From: Bacillus sp. S3
Lineage (GTDB): Bacteria > Bacillota > Bacilli > Bacillales > Cytobacillaceae
DNA: 64,000 nucleotides
Direction: 5' to 3'
Assembly (NCBI RefSeq): GCF_005154805.1
Contig: NZ_CP039727.1
Location: 2,725,501-2,789,500 of the forward strand
A model generated the notes under the pieces. That model was not told where the DNA came from. It was given only the letters and a program-made list of their open reading frames with translations, and searched no databases. This document shows, in pieces, positions 53,370-63,030 of the stretch. The translations under genes were made by a program, and so were the position numbers. The stretch's first letter is position 1, and the number at the start of each line of letters is the position of its first letter.

Positions 53370-53520
53370 ATGAACACTCCATTTCGGTTATTCTACAAGA
53401 ATTTTAGATTCCAAAATTCAAAACCGACAACAGCATTTCAATTTAAAAACGGCAATTGCCCAGGATGTTCTGAGCAATTGCAGGAGTGGTTCCATAATTG
53501 GTGAAGTGAAGCTTGCTCAT

Positions 53521-54942
53521 TTAGTTGATTGATAAAGTTTGGTCTTGGGCCGTTGCGGCACTCGTATTATATTTTGCCCGTTTCAAATATTGCCCAGATC
53601 CCGGATTTCCCACAAACTGCTTATCACGGATCACATATTCCCCGCGAACTAAAACAGAAACCGGCTCCCCCGTCACCTTCATCCCTTCAAAGGCGTTGTA
53701 ATCTACCGCCATATGATGGGTTTCAGCTGAGATCACCCGTTCAATCGCTGGGTCAAAAATCACGATGTCTGCGTCAGCACCAATAGCAATTGTTCCTTTA
53801 TTCGGGAACAAGCCAAACAGTTTGGCAATGCGAGTAGATGTGATATCAACAAATTGGTTGAGACTAATGCGTCCTTTTTTCACTCCCTCTGAAAATAGAA
53901 TGGATAAACGATCCTCAATAATCGGTCCCCCATTCGGGATTTTAGTGAAGTCCCCCTTCCCTAAATCCTTTTGCCCGTTAAAATCAAACGAACATTGATC
54001 AGAGCCAAGTGTTTGCAGCTGACCGCTCTTTAAGGCATTCCAAAGAACTTCCTGGTTCCATTTTTCACGTAATGGCGGTGACCAGACATATTTTGCTCCT
54101 TCAAAATTCGGCTTTTCTAAATAGCTCTGGTCGAGGACTAAGTATTGAGGACATGTTTCGCCCCAGACATCAAAACCCTTACTGCGTGCCTCCGCAATTT
54201 TTTCTACTGCATCAGCACAGGATACATGGACAACGTAGAGCTGCGAGTTTGCCAGTCCGGTAAGCTTTGCCGCCCGTCCTGTTGCCTCACCCTCTAATTC
54301 AGGCGGTCTTGTTAACGCATGATAAATGGGTTCTGTTTTTCCTTCCTCTAATGCCTTTTTCGTTAAATAATCGATGACGTCGCCATTTTCCGCGTGGACC
54401 ATTACCAATGCTCCGTGTTCTTTCGCGGAAACTAGTGTACGGAATAATGTTTCATCATCAGCTTGGAACACATTTTTGTAAGCCATAAATACTTTAAACG
54501 AGGTAATCCCTTCCTCATTTATGACCTGTGGAAGTTCATTAAGAACATTTTCGTTAATTTCTGAGATCATTAAGTGGAAGCCATAATCAATGACAGCTTT
54601 TTCACGTGATTTGTCATGCCACGTTTGAATCGCATTTTTAAGCGGTTCCCCTTTATTGGTTAAGCAAAAGTCAATTACGGTTGTGGTTCCGCCAAAGGCA
54701 GCAGCAATGGTGCCCGATTCAAAATCATCTTTTGTCACCGTTCCGCCAAAAGGCATGTCTAAGTGGGTGTGAGGGTCAATCCCTCCCGGAAAGACAAGGC
54801 AGCCTTTCGCATCAATGACTTCTGCACCAAGAGCTGATAAATTCTTGCCAATTTGTGATACTTTGCCATCTTCGATTAATATCTCTGCTTGGTACGTGTC
54901 AGAAGCAGTAACAATTGTGCCATTTTTAATAATTTTTTTCAT
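53521..54942 (-). CDS. hydA: Dihydropyrimidinase / D-hydantoinase
   Basis: A 473-residue cyclic amidohydrolase that opens dihydrouracil and dihydrothymine to N-carbamoyl-beta-amino acids. Metal ligands are visible: HTHLD near residue 58, the carbamylated Lys in SFKVFMAYK near 150, His in MVHAENGD, His in YVVHVSCADA and Asp in LGSDQCSF. The length is normal. AGGAGG precedes the ATG. It is the second enzyme of the reductive pathway begun by PreTA upstream. Confidence 0.92.
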   Translation of the reverse strand: MKKIIKNGTIVTASDTYQAEILIEDGKVSQIGKNLSALGAEVIDAKGCLVFPGGIDPHTHLDMPFGGTVTKDDFESGTIAAAFGGTTTVIDFCLTNKGEPLKNAIQTWHDKSREKAVIDYGFHLMISEINENVLNELPQVINEEGITSFKVFMAYKNVFQADDETLFRTLVSAKEHGALVMVHAENGDVIDYLTKKALEEGKTEPIYHALTRPPELEGEATGRAAKLTGLANSQLYVVHVSCADAVEKIAEARSKGFDVWGETCPQYLVLDQSYLEKPNFEGAKYVWSPPLREKWNQEVLWNALKSGQLQTLGSDQCSFDFNGQKDLGKGDFTKIPNGGPIIEDRLSILFSEGVKKGRISLNQFVDITSTRIAKLFGLFPNKGTIAIGADADIVIFDPAIERVISAETHHMAVDYNAFEGMKVTGEPVSVLVRGEYVIRDKQFVGNPGSGQYLKRAKYNTSAATAQDQTLSIN

Positions 54943-54969
54943 TGATTGGTTCCTCCTAATCTATCTCTC

Positions 54970-56256
54970 TTACTTGGTTACATCTGCTTTGCATTCTACT
55001 GCAACATTTAAAGCGGATTGACGCTCATTCCATGTCATTGGCGGCAGCTCCCTTGCTGCTTCAACCATGTCAATCGCACCATCAACCGGACAGACAATTG
55101 AACATAAATTACAGCCTACACAGTCTTCCTCTCGTACCTTAAGATAGCTTTTTCCTGATTCATCTGTAAGCATATCGATGCATTGATGGGACGTATCTTC
55201 ACAGGCAACATGACATTTGTTGCAATTGATACAAACATCGGTATTGATTTTGGCAACAATATTGTAATTTAAGTCCAAATTCCCCCAATCCGAGTATCTT
55301 GGGACAGACTTTCCAATAATGTCTGATACAGATGCAATCCCTTTACTGTCTAAGTAATGGCTGAGGCCCTCAATCATATCCTCGACAATGCGAAAACCAT
55401 GGTGCATTGCGGCTGTACAAACTTGAATCCCCGTTGCCCCCATGAGCATAAATTCCACTGCATCCTGCCAATTCGATATGCCGCCAATTCCGGAAATTGG
55501 TACATTAATATGCGGATGTCTGGCACATTCTGCAACCATATTAAGGGCAATTGGCTTAACCGCGGGTCCGCAATAACCGCCGTGTGCCCCTTTGCCTGCG
55601 ACATGCGGGATGGTATTCCAGGAGTCAAGATCTACTCCCATTAAGCTATTGATTGTGTTAATCATACTAATGGCATCTGCTCCGCCATTACATGCTGCTT
55701 CGGCTGTAGCGGTAATATCCGTTATATTTGGAGTCAATTTTACAATAACAGGTGTCTTGGCCACTTCTTTTACCCAATATGTTTGCCTTTCGACAAGCGC
55801 CGGCACCTGGCCGGAAGCAGAACCCATTCCCCGCTCTGCCATTCCGTGCGGACAGCCAAAGTTAAGTTCTAGGCCGTCAACCCCGACATCCTCCACCCGC
55901 TTGACAATTTCATGCCATTTTTCCTGCTTTGGCTCGACCATTAACGAGGCGATAATGGCATGGTCAGGGAATCGCTTTTTCGTTTCGTAGATTTCCTTTA
56001 AATTCACATCTAATGGCCGGTCGGTAATGAGCTCGATATTATTAAAACCCGCTACCCTTTGTCCGTTAAAACTAATCGCGGCAAATCTGGATGATACATT
56101 CAAGATCGGATCACCTAATGTCTTCCAAACTGCCCCGCCCCAGCCGGCTTCAAAAGCCCTCTGAACTTGGTAGCCTGAATTGGTAGGCGGTGCAGATGCC
56201 AGCCAGAACGGATTAGGAGATTTTATTCCTGCAAGATTAATGCGTAAATCAGCCAT
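54970..56256 (-). CDS. preA: Dihydropyrimidine dehydrogenase subunit PreA
   Basis: A 428-residue protein: dihydroorotate-dehydrogenase-like FMN barrel (residues ~1-330; LNFGCPHGMAERGMG and IGGISNWQDAVEF) plus a C-terminal two-[4Fe-4S] ferredoxin domain with CINCNKCHVAC and CVGCNLCSIVCP. With PreT it reduces uracil or thymine using NAD(P)H. It lies 35 bp after preT. Confidence 0.93.
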   Translation of the reverse strand: MADLRINLAGIKSPNPFWLASAPPTNSGYQVQRAFEAGWGGAVWKTLGDPILNVSSRFAAISFNGQRVAGFNNIELITDRPLDVNLKEIYETKKRFPDHAIIASLMVEPKQEKWHEIVKRVEDVGVDGLELNFGCPHGMAERGMGSASGQVPALVERQTYWVKEVAKTPVIVKLTPNITDITATAEAACNGGADAISMINTINSLMGVDLDSWNTIPHVAGKGAHGGYCGPAVKPIALNMVAECARHPHINVPISGIGGISNWQDAVEFMLMGATGIQVCTAAMHHGFRIVEDMIEGLSHYLDSKGIASVSDIIGKSVPRYSDWGNLDLNYNIVAKINTDVCINCNKCHVACEDTSHQCIDMLTDESGKSYLKVREEDCVGCNLCSIVCPVDGAIDMVEAARELPPMTWNERQSALNVAVECKADVTK

Positions 56257-56291
56257 CACTTTTCCCCCTTTGTGATTCCTAGATTAATAGA

Positions 56292-57662
56292 TTAATTTGC
56301 CAAACCTACAGCTGAATTTTGCTTGTGGATTGCATAGGCAACATTTTTCCCTTGCTGGGCAGCTGTTACGACCATTGCATCCCCTTTTCCTTTACCAAAA
56401 ACCACATCACCGCAAGCAAATATTTTTGGATTGGAAGTCTGGAGGGTTTCTTGTTCGACCTTTACTACACCGCCAGCATGCTGCAGGCCAAATGCTTCGA
56501 TTAATTCTAAGTGCCTTGTTTGTCCGATTGCCTTTACCACTGCGTCCACAGGAATGACGTGTTCGGAACCTTCCATCTCATATGGTCTGCGGCGGCCATC
56601 CTTTTCAGGTTCTCCAAGTTTCATTTTGATGCATTCAATCCCCGTTACCTTTCCAAATTCATCGCCAATAATCCTTTTTGGTGCGGTTAACCAACGGAAT
56701 TCTACCCCATCTTGTTTCGCAAATTCATATTCAAAATTGTAAGCAGTCATTTCCTCTTCAGTTCTCCGATATAAAATCTTAACGTTTTCTGCCCCTAAAC
56801 GAACAGAACATGTTGCCCCGTCAATCGCGGTATTTCCGGCTCCTATGACCACCACTCGTTTACCGACAAAGCTTTGCGATAACTGACCGCTTTTCGTTGC
56901 CTTCACAAATTCAATTGCATCATAAACTCCATCCAAATTTTCACCTTCCACACCGAGGTTAGGAACATGTGCCATTCCTACAGCCAAGATGATGTTATCG
57001 AAAACTTCAGTTATTTCTTGAACTGAAATATCCTTTCCGACAACTGTGTTCGTTCTAATTTTTACATTTAATTTTTCAACCTGTTCGACTTCCCAAAAGG
57101 AAATTTTTTGCGGCAGCCGGAACGAAACTATACCATAAGTATTTAATCCCCCCGCTCTTTCAGCAGCTTCAAAAATAGTCACATCATAGCCCAGTCTGGC
57201 AAGTTCCCGTGCAGCTGATAATCCGGCTGGGCCGCCGCCAATCACGGCAACTGTTTTACCATTTGAAACACCAGGTTGAAAAAGAGTTTGTTCGTTTTGG
57301 ATTGCCCAATCTGTTGCGTACCTTTGGAGATTGCCAATCATGATTGGTTTTGTGGAATGGTTGAGAACACAAGCTCCCTCACAGAGCTCCTCTGTAGGAC
57401 AAACCCTGGCACAGCTTGCCCCAACAGGATTCGAAGACATAATGGTTTTAGCAGATCCAAGCAGATTTCCTGAGGCAATTTTTTTAATAAAGGATGGAAT
57501 ATCAATTCCGGTAGGACATGCCTTTATACATGGGGCATCATAGCAATAGAGGCATCGGTTTGATTCTTCAACAGCTTCTTGCTTTGTTAGTGCTTGTTCC
57601 ACCTCAAGAAAGTTGTCATCAAGGTTAGACAAGGATATACGCTGCATTTTTTCATTCGCCAA
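56292..57662 (-). CDS. preT: Dihydropyrimidine dehydrogenase subunit PreT
   Basis: A 456-residue FAD/NAD(P)H subunit. An N-terminal Fe-S region (CLYCYDAPCIKACPTGIDIP, then CARVCPTEELCEGACV) is followed by FAD-binding GGGPAGLSAARELA and an NAD(P) site VVIGAGNTAIDGA. It passes electrons to PreA. The start is TTG with AGGAGG seven bases upstream. It is the first gene of the pyrimidine operon. Confidence 0.92.
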   Translation of the reverse strand: MANEKMQRISLSNLDDNFLEVEQALTKQEAVEESNRCLYCYDAPCIKACPTGIDIPSFIKKIASGNLLGSAKTIMSSNPVGASCARVCPTEELCEGACVLNHSTKPIMIGNLQRYATDWAIQNEQTLFQPGVSNGKTVAVIGGGPAGLSAARELARLGYDVTIFEAAERAGGLNTYGIVSFRLPQKISFWEVEQVEKLNVKIRTNTVVGKDISVQEITEVFDNIILAVGMAHVPNLGVEGENLDGVYDAIEFVKATKSGQLSQSFVGKRVVVIGAGNTAIDGATCSVRLGAENVKILYRRTEEEMTAYNFEYEFAKQDGVEFRWLTAPKRIIGDEFGKVTGIECIKMKLGEPEKDGRRRPYEMEGSEHVIPVDAVVKAIGQTRHLELIEAFGLQHAGGVVKVEQETLQTSNPKIFACGDVVFGKGKGDAMVVTAAQQGKNVAYAIHKQNSAVGLAN

Positions 57663-57704
57663 GTGAAATCCTCCTTCAATTTTGAATGGTTAATTTACTA
57701 GAAA

Positions 57705-57718
57705 TGAAAGCGCTTTAA
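57705..57718 (-). promoter_or_regulatory. Candidate cre (CcpA) site upstream of preT
   Basis: TGAAAGCGCTTTAA matches the cre consensus at 13 of 14 positions and is itself nearly palindromic. It lies 43 bp before the preT start. In the rest of the 57663-58155 gap I see only AT-rich DNA and no convincing promoter or further operator. Confidence 0.65.
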
Positions 57719-58155
57719 AAATAAGAGATACCTAAATTTACACCAACCCCTTTTGGATGAATGAATAATATCCAGAAAATTCCGCATCTTATCTTCCATT
57801 TTACAGTTCCTTGATAGGCAATTCACCATACAACTTGTAAAATGATGACAGTATTTCATTATCCAATATGTAAAAAGAAATTTGTTTCCACTAACCGCTA
57901 TGATAGTCGACTGTCATAATAGCCTTCTTGTACATATTTGAATTCTTTTTCAATTTATCACAACCATATCAAAAAAAATGTAAAAAAATGACGAATTAGC
58001 CATTTTTTGAATAAAAAACTTTCGACATTCGTAAATTACTTGCTGACATTTGCAGAGCAGATGAACATTTCGGTCCAATTAGTGAATCTTAATAAAAAAT
58101 TAAGGATAATTATCTATGATCATGGCATACTAACGTTTTAAGTGAGGAGTTACCC

Positions 58156-59199
58156 ATGAAAAAATTCATTGTTTCTATCATTCTTATTATCGCAGTGTTA
58201 GGCTTTCCCGTTTATCAATTGACGAATGCCAGCACCACCCCCTTTTTTCATTTGGTAAACGGAAGTGAAGCTACAGAGACAGTAAGTGTCGTTGAGGAAT
58301 CTGATACACAAACCGAACAAACTGATAACAAACCCGCATTGCAGTTGGCCATCATGAGTGACACTCACATTGATACACATGATCCAGTTGTGAATCAGAA
58401 ATTTGTAACAGCTTTACAGGATTTAAAAAAGGTCGCACCAGATTATGATGCGATTTCCATTAACGGTGATATGACAAACTTCGGCCTGGCTGAGGAATAC
58501 CAACTATTCAAGTCCATCCTTAAGGAAAATAAAAACCCGTCTGCGGATGAATTCATGGTTATCGGTAATCATGAATGGATGGAAAAACGGATTATTCCTG
58601 AAACATCTGTATCTGATGAGCAATTAAAAGGCAGATTTATTGAAGAAATGAATGTGTCCGGACTTTATTATGATAAATGGATTAATGGCTATCATTTTAT
58701 TACAATTGCAGGTGAAAAATCAGAGGCCACAATGGTTGGAATGTACGGAGATTCTGAGAGAGACTCCGCCTACGTGACAGAAGAACAAATTAAATGGCTG
58801 GAAAAAACGCTGCCAATCAACGCTGTGGATCATAAACCAATTTTTGTGTTTTTTCATCAACCTATTACAAATACGGTTTATGGAAGTGAATGGGGAGCTA
58901 GACTTCAAGACCAAAGAATTCTTGCCATCCTGAAAAAGTATCCTCAGGTTATTCTATTTTCCGGGCATTCTCATTACCCCTTAGATCACCCTAAAAGTAT
59001 CTACACTGATGGCATTACAATGGTAAATACAAGTTCCGTTGCTTACACATACACACCTGAAAGCGGAGAAAATTACACCTTATCCCAAGGTTATGTAGTA
59101 AATGTTTATCGAGACAAAGTAGAATTTAAAGCTCGAGAATTCAGTACAGGGTCTTGGATCAAAACAGTGACCATCCCTATTACAAACCCTACCCAGTAA
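58156..59199 (+). CDS. Secreted metallophosphoesterase
   Basis: A 347-residue calcineurin-like phosphoesterase exported by an N-terminal signal or anchor (hydrophobic residues ~4-24), with an acidic Thr-rich linker to residue ~60. Metal ligands are in MSDTHID, NGDMTNFG, GNHEWM, FFHQPI and SGHSHYPLD. The substrate is unknown; exported relatives act on nucleotides or phosphodiesters. It is a single gene with its own terminator. Confidence 0.88.
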   Translation: MKKFIVSIILIIAVLGFPVYQLTNASTTPFFHLVNGSEATETVSVVEESDTQTEQTDNKPALQLAIMSDTHIDTHDPVVNQKFVTALQDLKKVAPDYDAISINGDMTNFGLAEEYQLFKSILKENKNPSADEFMVIGNHEWMEKRIIPETSVSDEQLKGRFIEEMNVSGLYYDKWINGYHFITIAGEKSEATMVGMYGDSERDSAYVTEEQIKWLEKTLPINAVDHKPIFVFFHQPITNTVYGSEWGARLQDQRILAILKKYPQVILFSGHSHYPLDHPKSIYTDGITMVNTSSVAYTYTPESGENYTLSQGYVVNVYRDKVEFKAREFSTGSWIKTVTIPITNPTQ

Positions 59200-59222
59200 A
59201 ATCAGCTGGGTAGGGTTTGTAA
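59180..59222. terminator. Long perfect hairpin spanning the phosphoesterase stop codon
   Basis: Seventeen-bp perfect arms (59180-59196 and 59206-59222) with a nine-base loop including the stop codon. There is no long T tail, so it may both end the transcript and protect its 3' end. Confidence 0.7.
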
Positions 59223-59234
59223 TAACATAATCAA

Positions 59235-59729
59235 TCATTTCTTATTTTCTTTAACCACTTCAACCAAGTGTAAGAGGAACCTATAAATTAACTCGAACGC
59301 TTCCCCTATCGATAATTGCTCCGTATAACCCTCGACAAAATTTAAGGCAAAATTCAAATTCCATAATCCATCCTCTTGACTGAATAATAAATCAAATTTC
59401 GCTTCTTCACTTTGTAAACTGGCATTCAGTTGATCTTTTATCATTTTTTCAAATTTTTTCTGCAGCTTTAACCCCAACATGACATCATATGTGCCAAAAA
59501 CATCATCTGCTTCTATTGAAATAGAATCTACACTTACATCCTCAAACCATTTTGATTCCAAATAGATAAACTCATTTTTATGCTTTTTCAAGTAATCAAG
59601 CGGTTCAGATAAAAACGCAGATGTTTCATTCTTAATCATATTTTCCGTTTCTTTATCACAGCGTTCTATATAAGCTTCTGCAAATCTGGCACCGTTAACA
59701 TTTTCTGTGAATTGTTGATCCTTTAACAT
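59235..59729 (-). CDS. Hypothetical protein, 164 aa
   Basis: A 164-residue acidic, helical soluble protein starting MLKDQQFTENVNGARF; the family is not recognised. The ATG at 59729 has AGGAGGG five bases upstream; the frame is open 45 codons further but without a ribosome site. It lies between the phosphoesterase terminator and the terminator of the broken MFS gene, so it is its own unit. Confidence 0.7.
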   Translation of the reverse strand: MLKDQQFTENVNGARFAEAYIERCDKETENMIKNETSAFLSEPLDYLKKHKNEFIYLESKWFEDVSVDSISIEADDVFGTYDVMLGLKLQKKFEKMIKDQLNASLQSEEAKFDLLFSQEDGLWNLNFALNFVEGYTEQLSIGEAFELIYRFLLHLVEVVKENKK

Positions 59730-59796
59730 GAAAACCCTCCTAAATGTATCTTCCTCCATTAATATTGTGTTTTTTTTTATAAAAAAGCAAATGATA

Positions 59797-59825
59797 CAAA
59801 AAAAGAGATGACTACAATCGTCATC
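59797..59825 (-). terminator. Terminator of MFS transporter gene
   Basis: GATGAC (59807-59812) and GTCATC (59820-59825), with TCTTTTTTTG on the minus strand. Confidence 0.78.
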
Positions 59826-60877
59826 CCCAGTTTTAAAATTAACCTTCTGGTATTGCTGCGCCAACATTTTTACCAGCAGGCTTTACATCATTTGGTTCTT
59901 CAGCTTGTTTCGCCCGTTTAATAAAGAATGAGAGAATTAATGCAACTGCTGCAATTCCTACTGTTACGAGGAAAGCATCATTGATTCCTTCTAACATCGC
60001 TTTCATCATTACTTGCTGCTTTATTTCGGCTATAACTTCCGGTGTTGGCGGTTTGGTTAAGTGAGCCATTGCTGACTTCCCGATTTCCGCTGCATGTGTT
60101 TCTGTGCGGTTTGACATAACCGTAACAAGCAATGCCGTTCCGATCGCGCCGGAAACCTGTGACATGGTACTATTCATCGCCGTACCATGCGGATAAAAGC
60201 GCGCAGGTAATTGATTTAGGCCATTCGTTGAAACCGGCATATTGACCATTGACATACCAGCCATCCGTATTGTGTATAAAATAATTAGATGTGTGTAAGT
60301 TGTTTCAAGTGTAAGTTTGCTAAAATAATAGCTTGTTACCGCAGTAATCGTTAAACCAATAATGGCTAATACTCGGCCGCCAAACTTATCAAACAATTTC
60401 CCGGTGATCGGCATCATGATGGCCATTAAAATTGCACCAGGAAGCATCATTAAACCGGCATCAAGCGGTGAAATTCCGCGGATGGTTTGAACATAGATTG
60501 GCATTAACAGCATTCCGGAAAACATTGCCATCGTAACAACCATTGAAATAACGGAAGACAAGGCATACATTGGATACTTATAAATCTTGAAATTAAGCAT
60601 CGGCCTTTCTTGCTTTAACTGTCGGAAGATGAACACAACAAGGGAAAAAACGCCTATAATCAGTGTCCCATATACTTCCGGACTGTCCCAGCCTTTCTTA
60701 CCAGCCGAACTAAATCCATAAAGGATTCCGCCAAACCCAATACTCGAAAGCAAAAGGGATAAAAAGTCAAGATGAATATAAACTGTACCCGATAGAGTAG
60801 ACACTTAAAAAAGGTCTGTTCTATCGGGTACTTTTATGTATAATGAATAAAAAATGTGAGAATCGGAGAATAAACCT

Positions 60878-61297
60878 ATGTCAAAAAAAATCTTCACTGA
60901 TAAAGAAATAAAGATCCTTTCTAATAATCCTTTTGTCAAATCTGTAAGTACAAAAGGAATTACCTACACTGATGAATTTAAAAGGATTTTTATATCTGAA
61001 AGTGTAAATGGAAAATTACCACGGCAGATTTTTGAGGAGAATGGTTTTGATGTTGATATTATTGGTATCGTTAGGGTACAAAGAGCAGCTTATAGATGGC
61101 GTGTAGCTTATAGTGAATTGGGAGTATTAGGACTTCGAGATACACGTAAAGATCATTCTGGGAGACCGACTAAAAGAGAGCTTAGTTTAGAAGAAAAGAA
61201 TGCAAAATTAGAAGCTCAAATTCAATTGTTGCGGGCTGAAAATGAATTGCTAAAAAAGTTAGAAATGATGGAAAGGGGGCTGGAGAGAAACGAGTAA
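60878..61297 (+). CDS. IS3-family transposase OrfA
   Basis: A 139-residue DNA-binding subunit. A helix-turn-helix at residues ~28-80 (YTDEFKRIFISESVNG..) is followed by a leucine-zipper-like coiled coil (residues ~105-130: EEKNAKLEAQIQLLRAENELLKKL). The end overlaps the OrfB frame, with an A-rich slippery site near its 3' end. Confidence 0.9.
   Translation: MSKKIFTDKEIKILSNNPFVKSVSTKGITYTDEFKRIFISESVNGKLPRQIFEENGFDVDIIGIVRVQRAAYRWRVAYSELGVLGLRDTRKDHSGRPTKRELSLEEKNAKLEAQIQLLRAENELLKKLEMMERGLERNE
61252..61258 (+). other. Programmed -1 frameshift site of the IS
   Basis: A AAA AAG lies in the OrfA frame; a -1 shift here continues through VRNDGKGAGEKRVKVTAEQK into OrfB, giving the OrfAB transposase, as is standard in IS3 elements. 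Confidence 0.8.
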
Positions 61298-61362
61298 AAG
61301 TAACTGCGGAACAGAAGTTCCTTTTAATTCGTAAAGTAATTGAAAAGTATGATCTTAAACAT

Positions 61363-62214
61363 ATGGTGAGTTTCTTATGCGAAATATCTGAAGTTTCTCG
61401 TTCTGGTTATTATAATTATTTTTCTCCGAAATCTCAGGAAAATAGAGAACGCCGTGAAAAAGAGGACTTAATTTTAAAAGAGAATATTTTAAAGGCATTT
61501 CATTTTAAACGACGTCATAAAGGTGCTCGCCAAATTAAGATGACGTTAAAAGGGCAGTTTAATATTAAATATAATATTAAACGAATCCGAAGAATTATGA
61601 AGAAATATAAGATTATATGCCAAGTTAGAAGAGCTAATCCATATAAGAAGATGTTGAAAGCTACCCAAGAACACTCCGTACTACCGAATTTACTAAACCG
61701 AGAATTCAAACAAGAAATCCCAGGTAAAGTATTACTCACTGATATTACTTATTTATATTATGGGAAGGGCCAAAAAGCTTATTTGTCCACTATTAAGGAT
61801 AGTTCCACGAATGAAATATTGGCCTATAACCTGTCAGATCGACTTACATTGGATTTAGCAACGGATACATTGGTAAAGTTAAAGAAAAATAGAAAAGTAA
61901 AGTTTGCAGAAGGAGCCTTTATTCACTCAGATCAAGGAGTACACTATACTAGTCCTACTTTTCAGAAGCATGTAAAAAAATTAGGGCTAGGACAATCTAT
62001 GTCAAGAAGAGGAAATTGTTGGGATAATGCTCCACAAGAGTCGTTTTTTGGCCATTTTAAGGATGAAGCATATATAAAACCATGTAATTCCTTAGAGGAA
62101 CTTAAAAGAGAAATAAGGAGTTATATGACCTACTATAACAATTTTAGATATCAATGGAATTTAAAGAAGATGACTCCTGTTGAATACAGAAATCATCTTC
62201 TAAATGTGGCATAA
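61363..62214 (+). CDS. IS3-family transposase OrfB (DDE catalytic part)
   Basis: A 283-residue integrase-like catalytic part (IS150/IS3 type). The DDE triad is visible: LLTDITYLYYG, HSDQGVHYTSP and QESFFGHFKDE. The coding frame is open about 105 bp upstream of the ATG, back to the slippery site, which suggests it is mostly made as an OrfAB fusion. Confidence 0.92.
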   Translation: MVSFLCEISEVSRSGYYNYFSPKSQENRERREKEDLILKENILKAFHFKRRHKGARQIKMTLKGQFNIKYNIKRIRRIMKKYKIICQVRRANPYKKMLKATQEHSVLPNLLNREFKQEIPGKVLLTDITYLYYGKGQKAYLSTIKDSSTNEILAYNLSDRLTLDLATDTLVKLKKNRKVKFAEGAFIHSDQGVHYTSPTFQKHVKKLGLGQSMSRRGNCWDNAPQESFFGHFKDEAYIKPCNSLEELKREIRSYMTYYNNFRYQWNLKKMTPVEYRNHLLNVA

Positions 62215-62863
62215 CCTTTTTAAATATGTCCTTTACAACGGGTACAGTTTAATATTAACCTTATCTTTTTTATCTTTCAATAAGAAAAAGCCGATCAACA
62301 ACACTGCAAACGCAATCGGTGTAACAAAATGGAACAGCATTCTCCAATCATAATGTTCAATTAACCAGCCCGATAATGTCGGGCCAATGGCAGGGGCAAA
62401 CATTAAGACTAAGCCAAATACCCCCATCGCTGCTCCTCTTTTTTCCACTGGAAAGCTGACTAACATCACATTCATCAAAAGCGGCATCAAGATCGCTGAA
62501 CCCGCACCTTGAATCATTCGTCCAGTTAACAAAATTGGAAATACATGAGCAAATCCAGCAATGATCGTGCCTATTGTAAATAACCCCATTGAAACGAGAA
62601 ATAATCGTCTAACCGTATATTTTTGTATTAAAAAGGCTGTCGCCGGAATTAATATTCCATTCACTAGCATAAATCCGGTCGCCAGCCACTGAACGGTTGA
62701 TGCTTCAACCTTTAAATCCTTCATAATAGACGGCAAGGCAATATTTAATAATGTGTTATTTAACATGGCAATAAAGGCGCCAATCATAAGAACTGCTAAA
62801 ATCCCGTACGGTGGACGCTTTGTGTTATTTATCGTTTGACTCACTAAATTCCCTCCCTTTAAA

Positions 62864-62934
62864 CTGGTAGTCCATTTTTTTATACCAGGGTTTCATACTT
62901 AGATAATAATATACTGTTAGTTAAATATTTGCAA
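62864..62934 (-). promoter_or_regulatory. MFS promoter and candidate TetR operator
   Basis: Minus strand TTGCAA (62934-62929) and TATTAT (62911-62906) with a 17-bp spacer. Just downstream an inverted repeat CTGGTA/TACCAG (62864-62869 and 62883-62888, 13-bp spacer) lies in the early transcribed region, where the divergent TetR-type protein could bind. Confidence 0.55.
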
Positions 62935-63030
62935 CCAAAAATCACTAGAAAATTATAGGTTTGTAAAGGGACTAAGATTAAGGTAGTATTATTTTATACA
63001 AGGGGTACAAAATGAATTAAAGGTGATTAT

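Larger units (their letters stand above)
60780..62250 (+). mobile_element. Intact IS3-family insertion sequence (~1.47 kb)
   Basis: Imperfect terminal inverted repeats begin AAACTGTACCCG on the left and end CGGGTACAGTTT on the right. The target duplication AATAT is at 60775-60779 and 62251-62255. If the ends are drawn strictly as TG...CA the element is 60784-62246 without a clean adjacent duplication, so the wider ends fit better. It encodes OrfA and OrfB with a slippery site between, and all DDE residues are present, so it is probably active and recent. Confidence 0.88.
59839..62844 (-). pseudogene. DHA2-family MFS drug exporter, disrupted by IS insertion
   Basis: Two pieces of one EmrB/LmrB-like 14-helix transporter. 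The N-terminal part (62844-62251, GTG start, GGGAGGG upstream) runs to KDKVNI, and the C-terminal part (60779-59839) continues HLDFLSLLLSSIGFGG. An IS3-type element separates them. Removing the element and one copy of the 5-bp duplication restores the frame exactly (VNI-HLDF), so the gene was intact before insertion. Features such as RMIQGAGSAILMPLLMN (N part) and PVSTNGLNQLP (C part) are family-typical. The divergent TetR-type gene is its likely repressor. No functional full-length protein can be made. Confidence 0.9.

Noticed and set aside
53370..53520. Repeated GCAATTGC words between the hydantoinase and permease genes
   Set aside because: Two short palindromes ~24 bp apart without a T run or operator geometry; too weak to call.
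42218..57718. Mobile genomic island carrying the BMC and pyrimidine genes
   Set aside because: No flanking integrase, tRNA or repeats, and no clear base-composition shift by eye.
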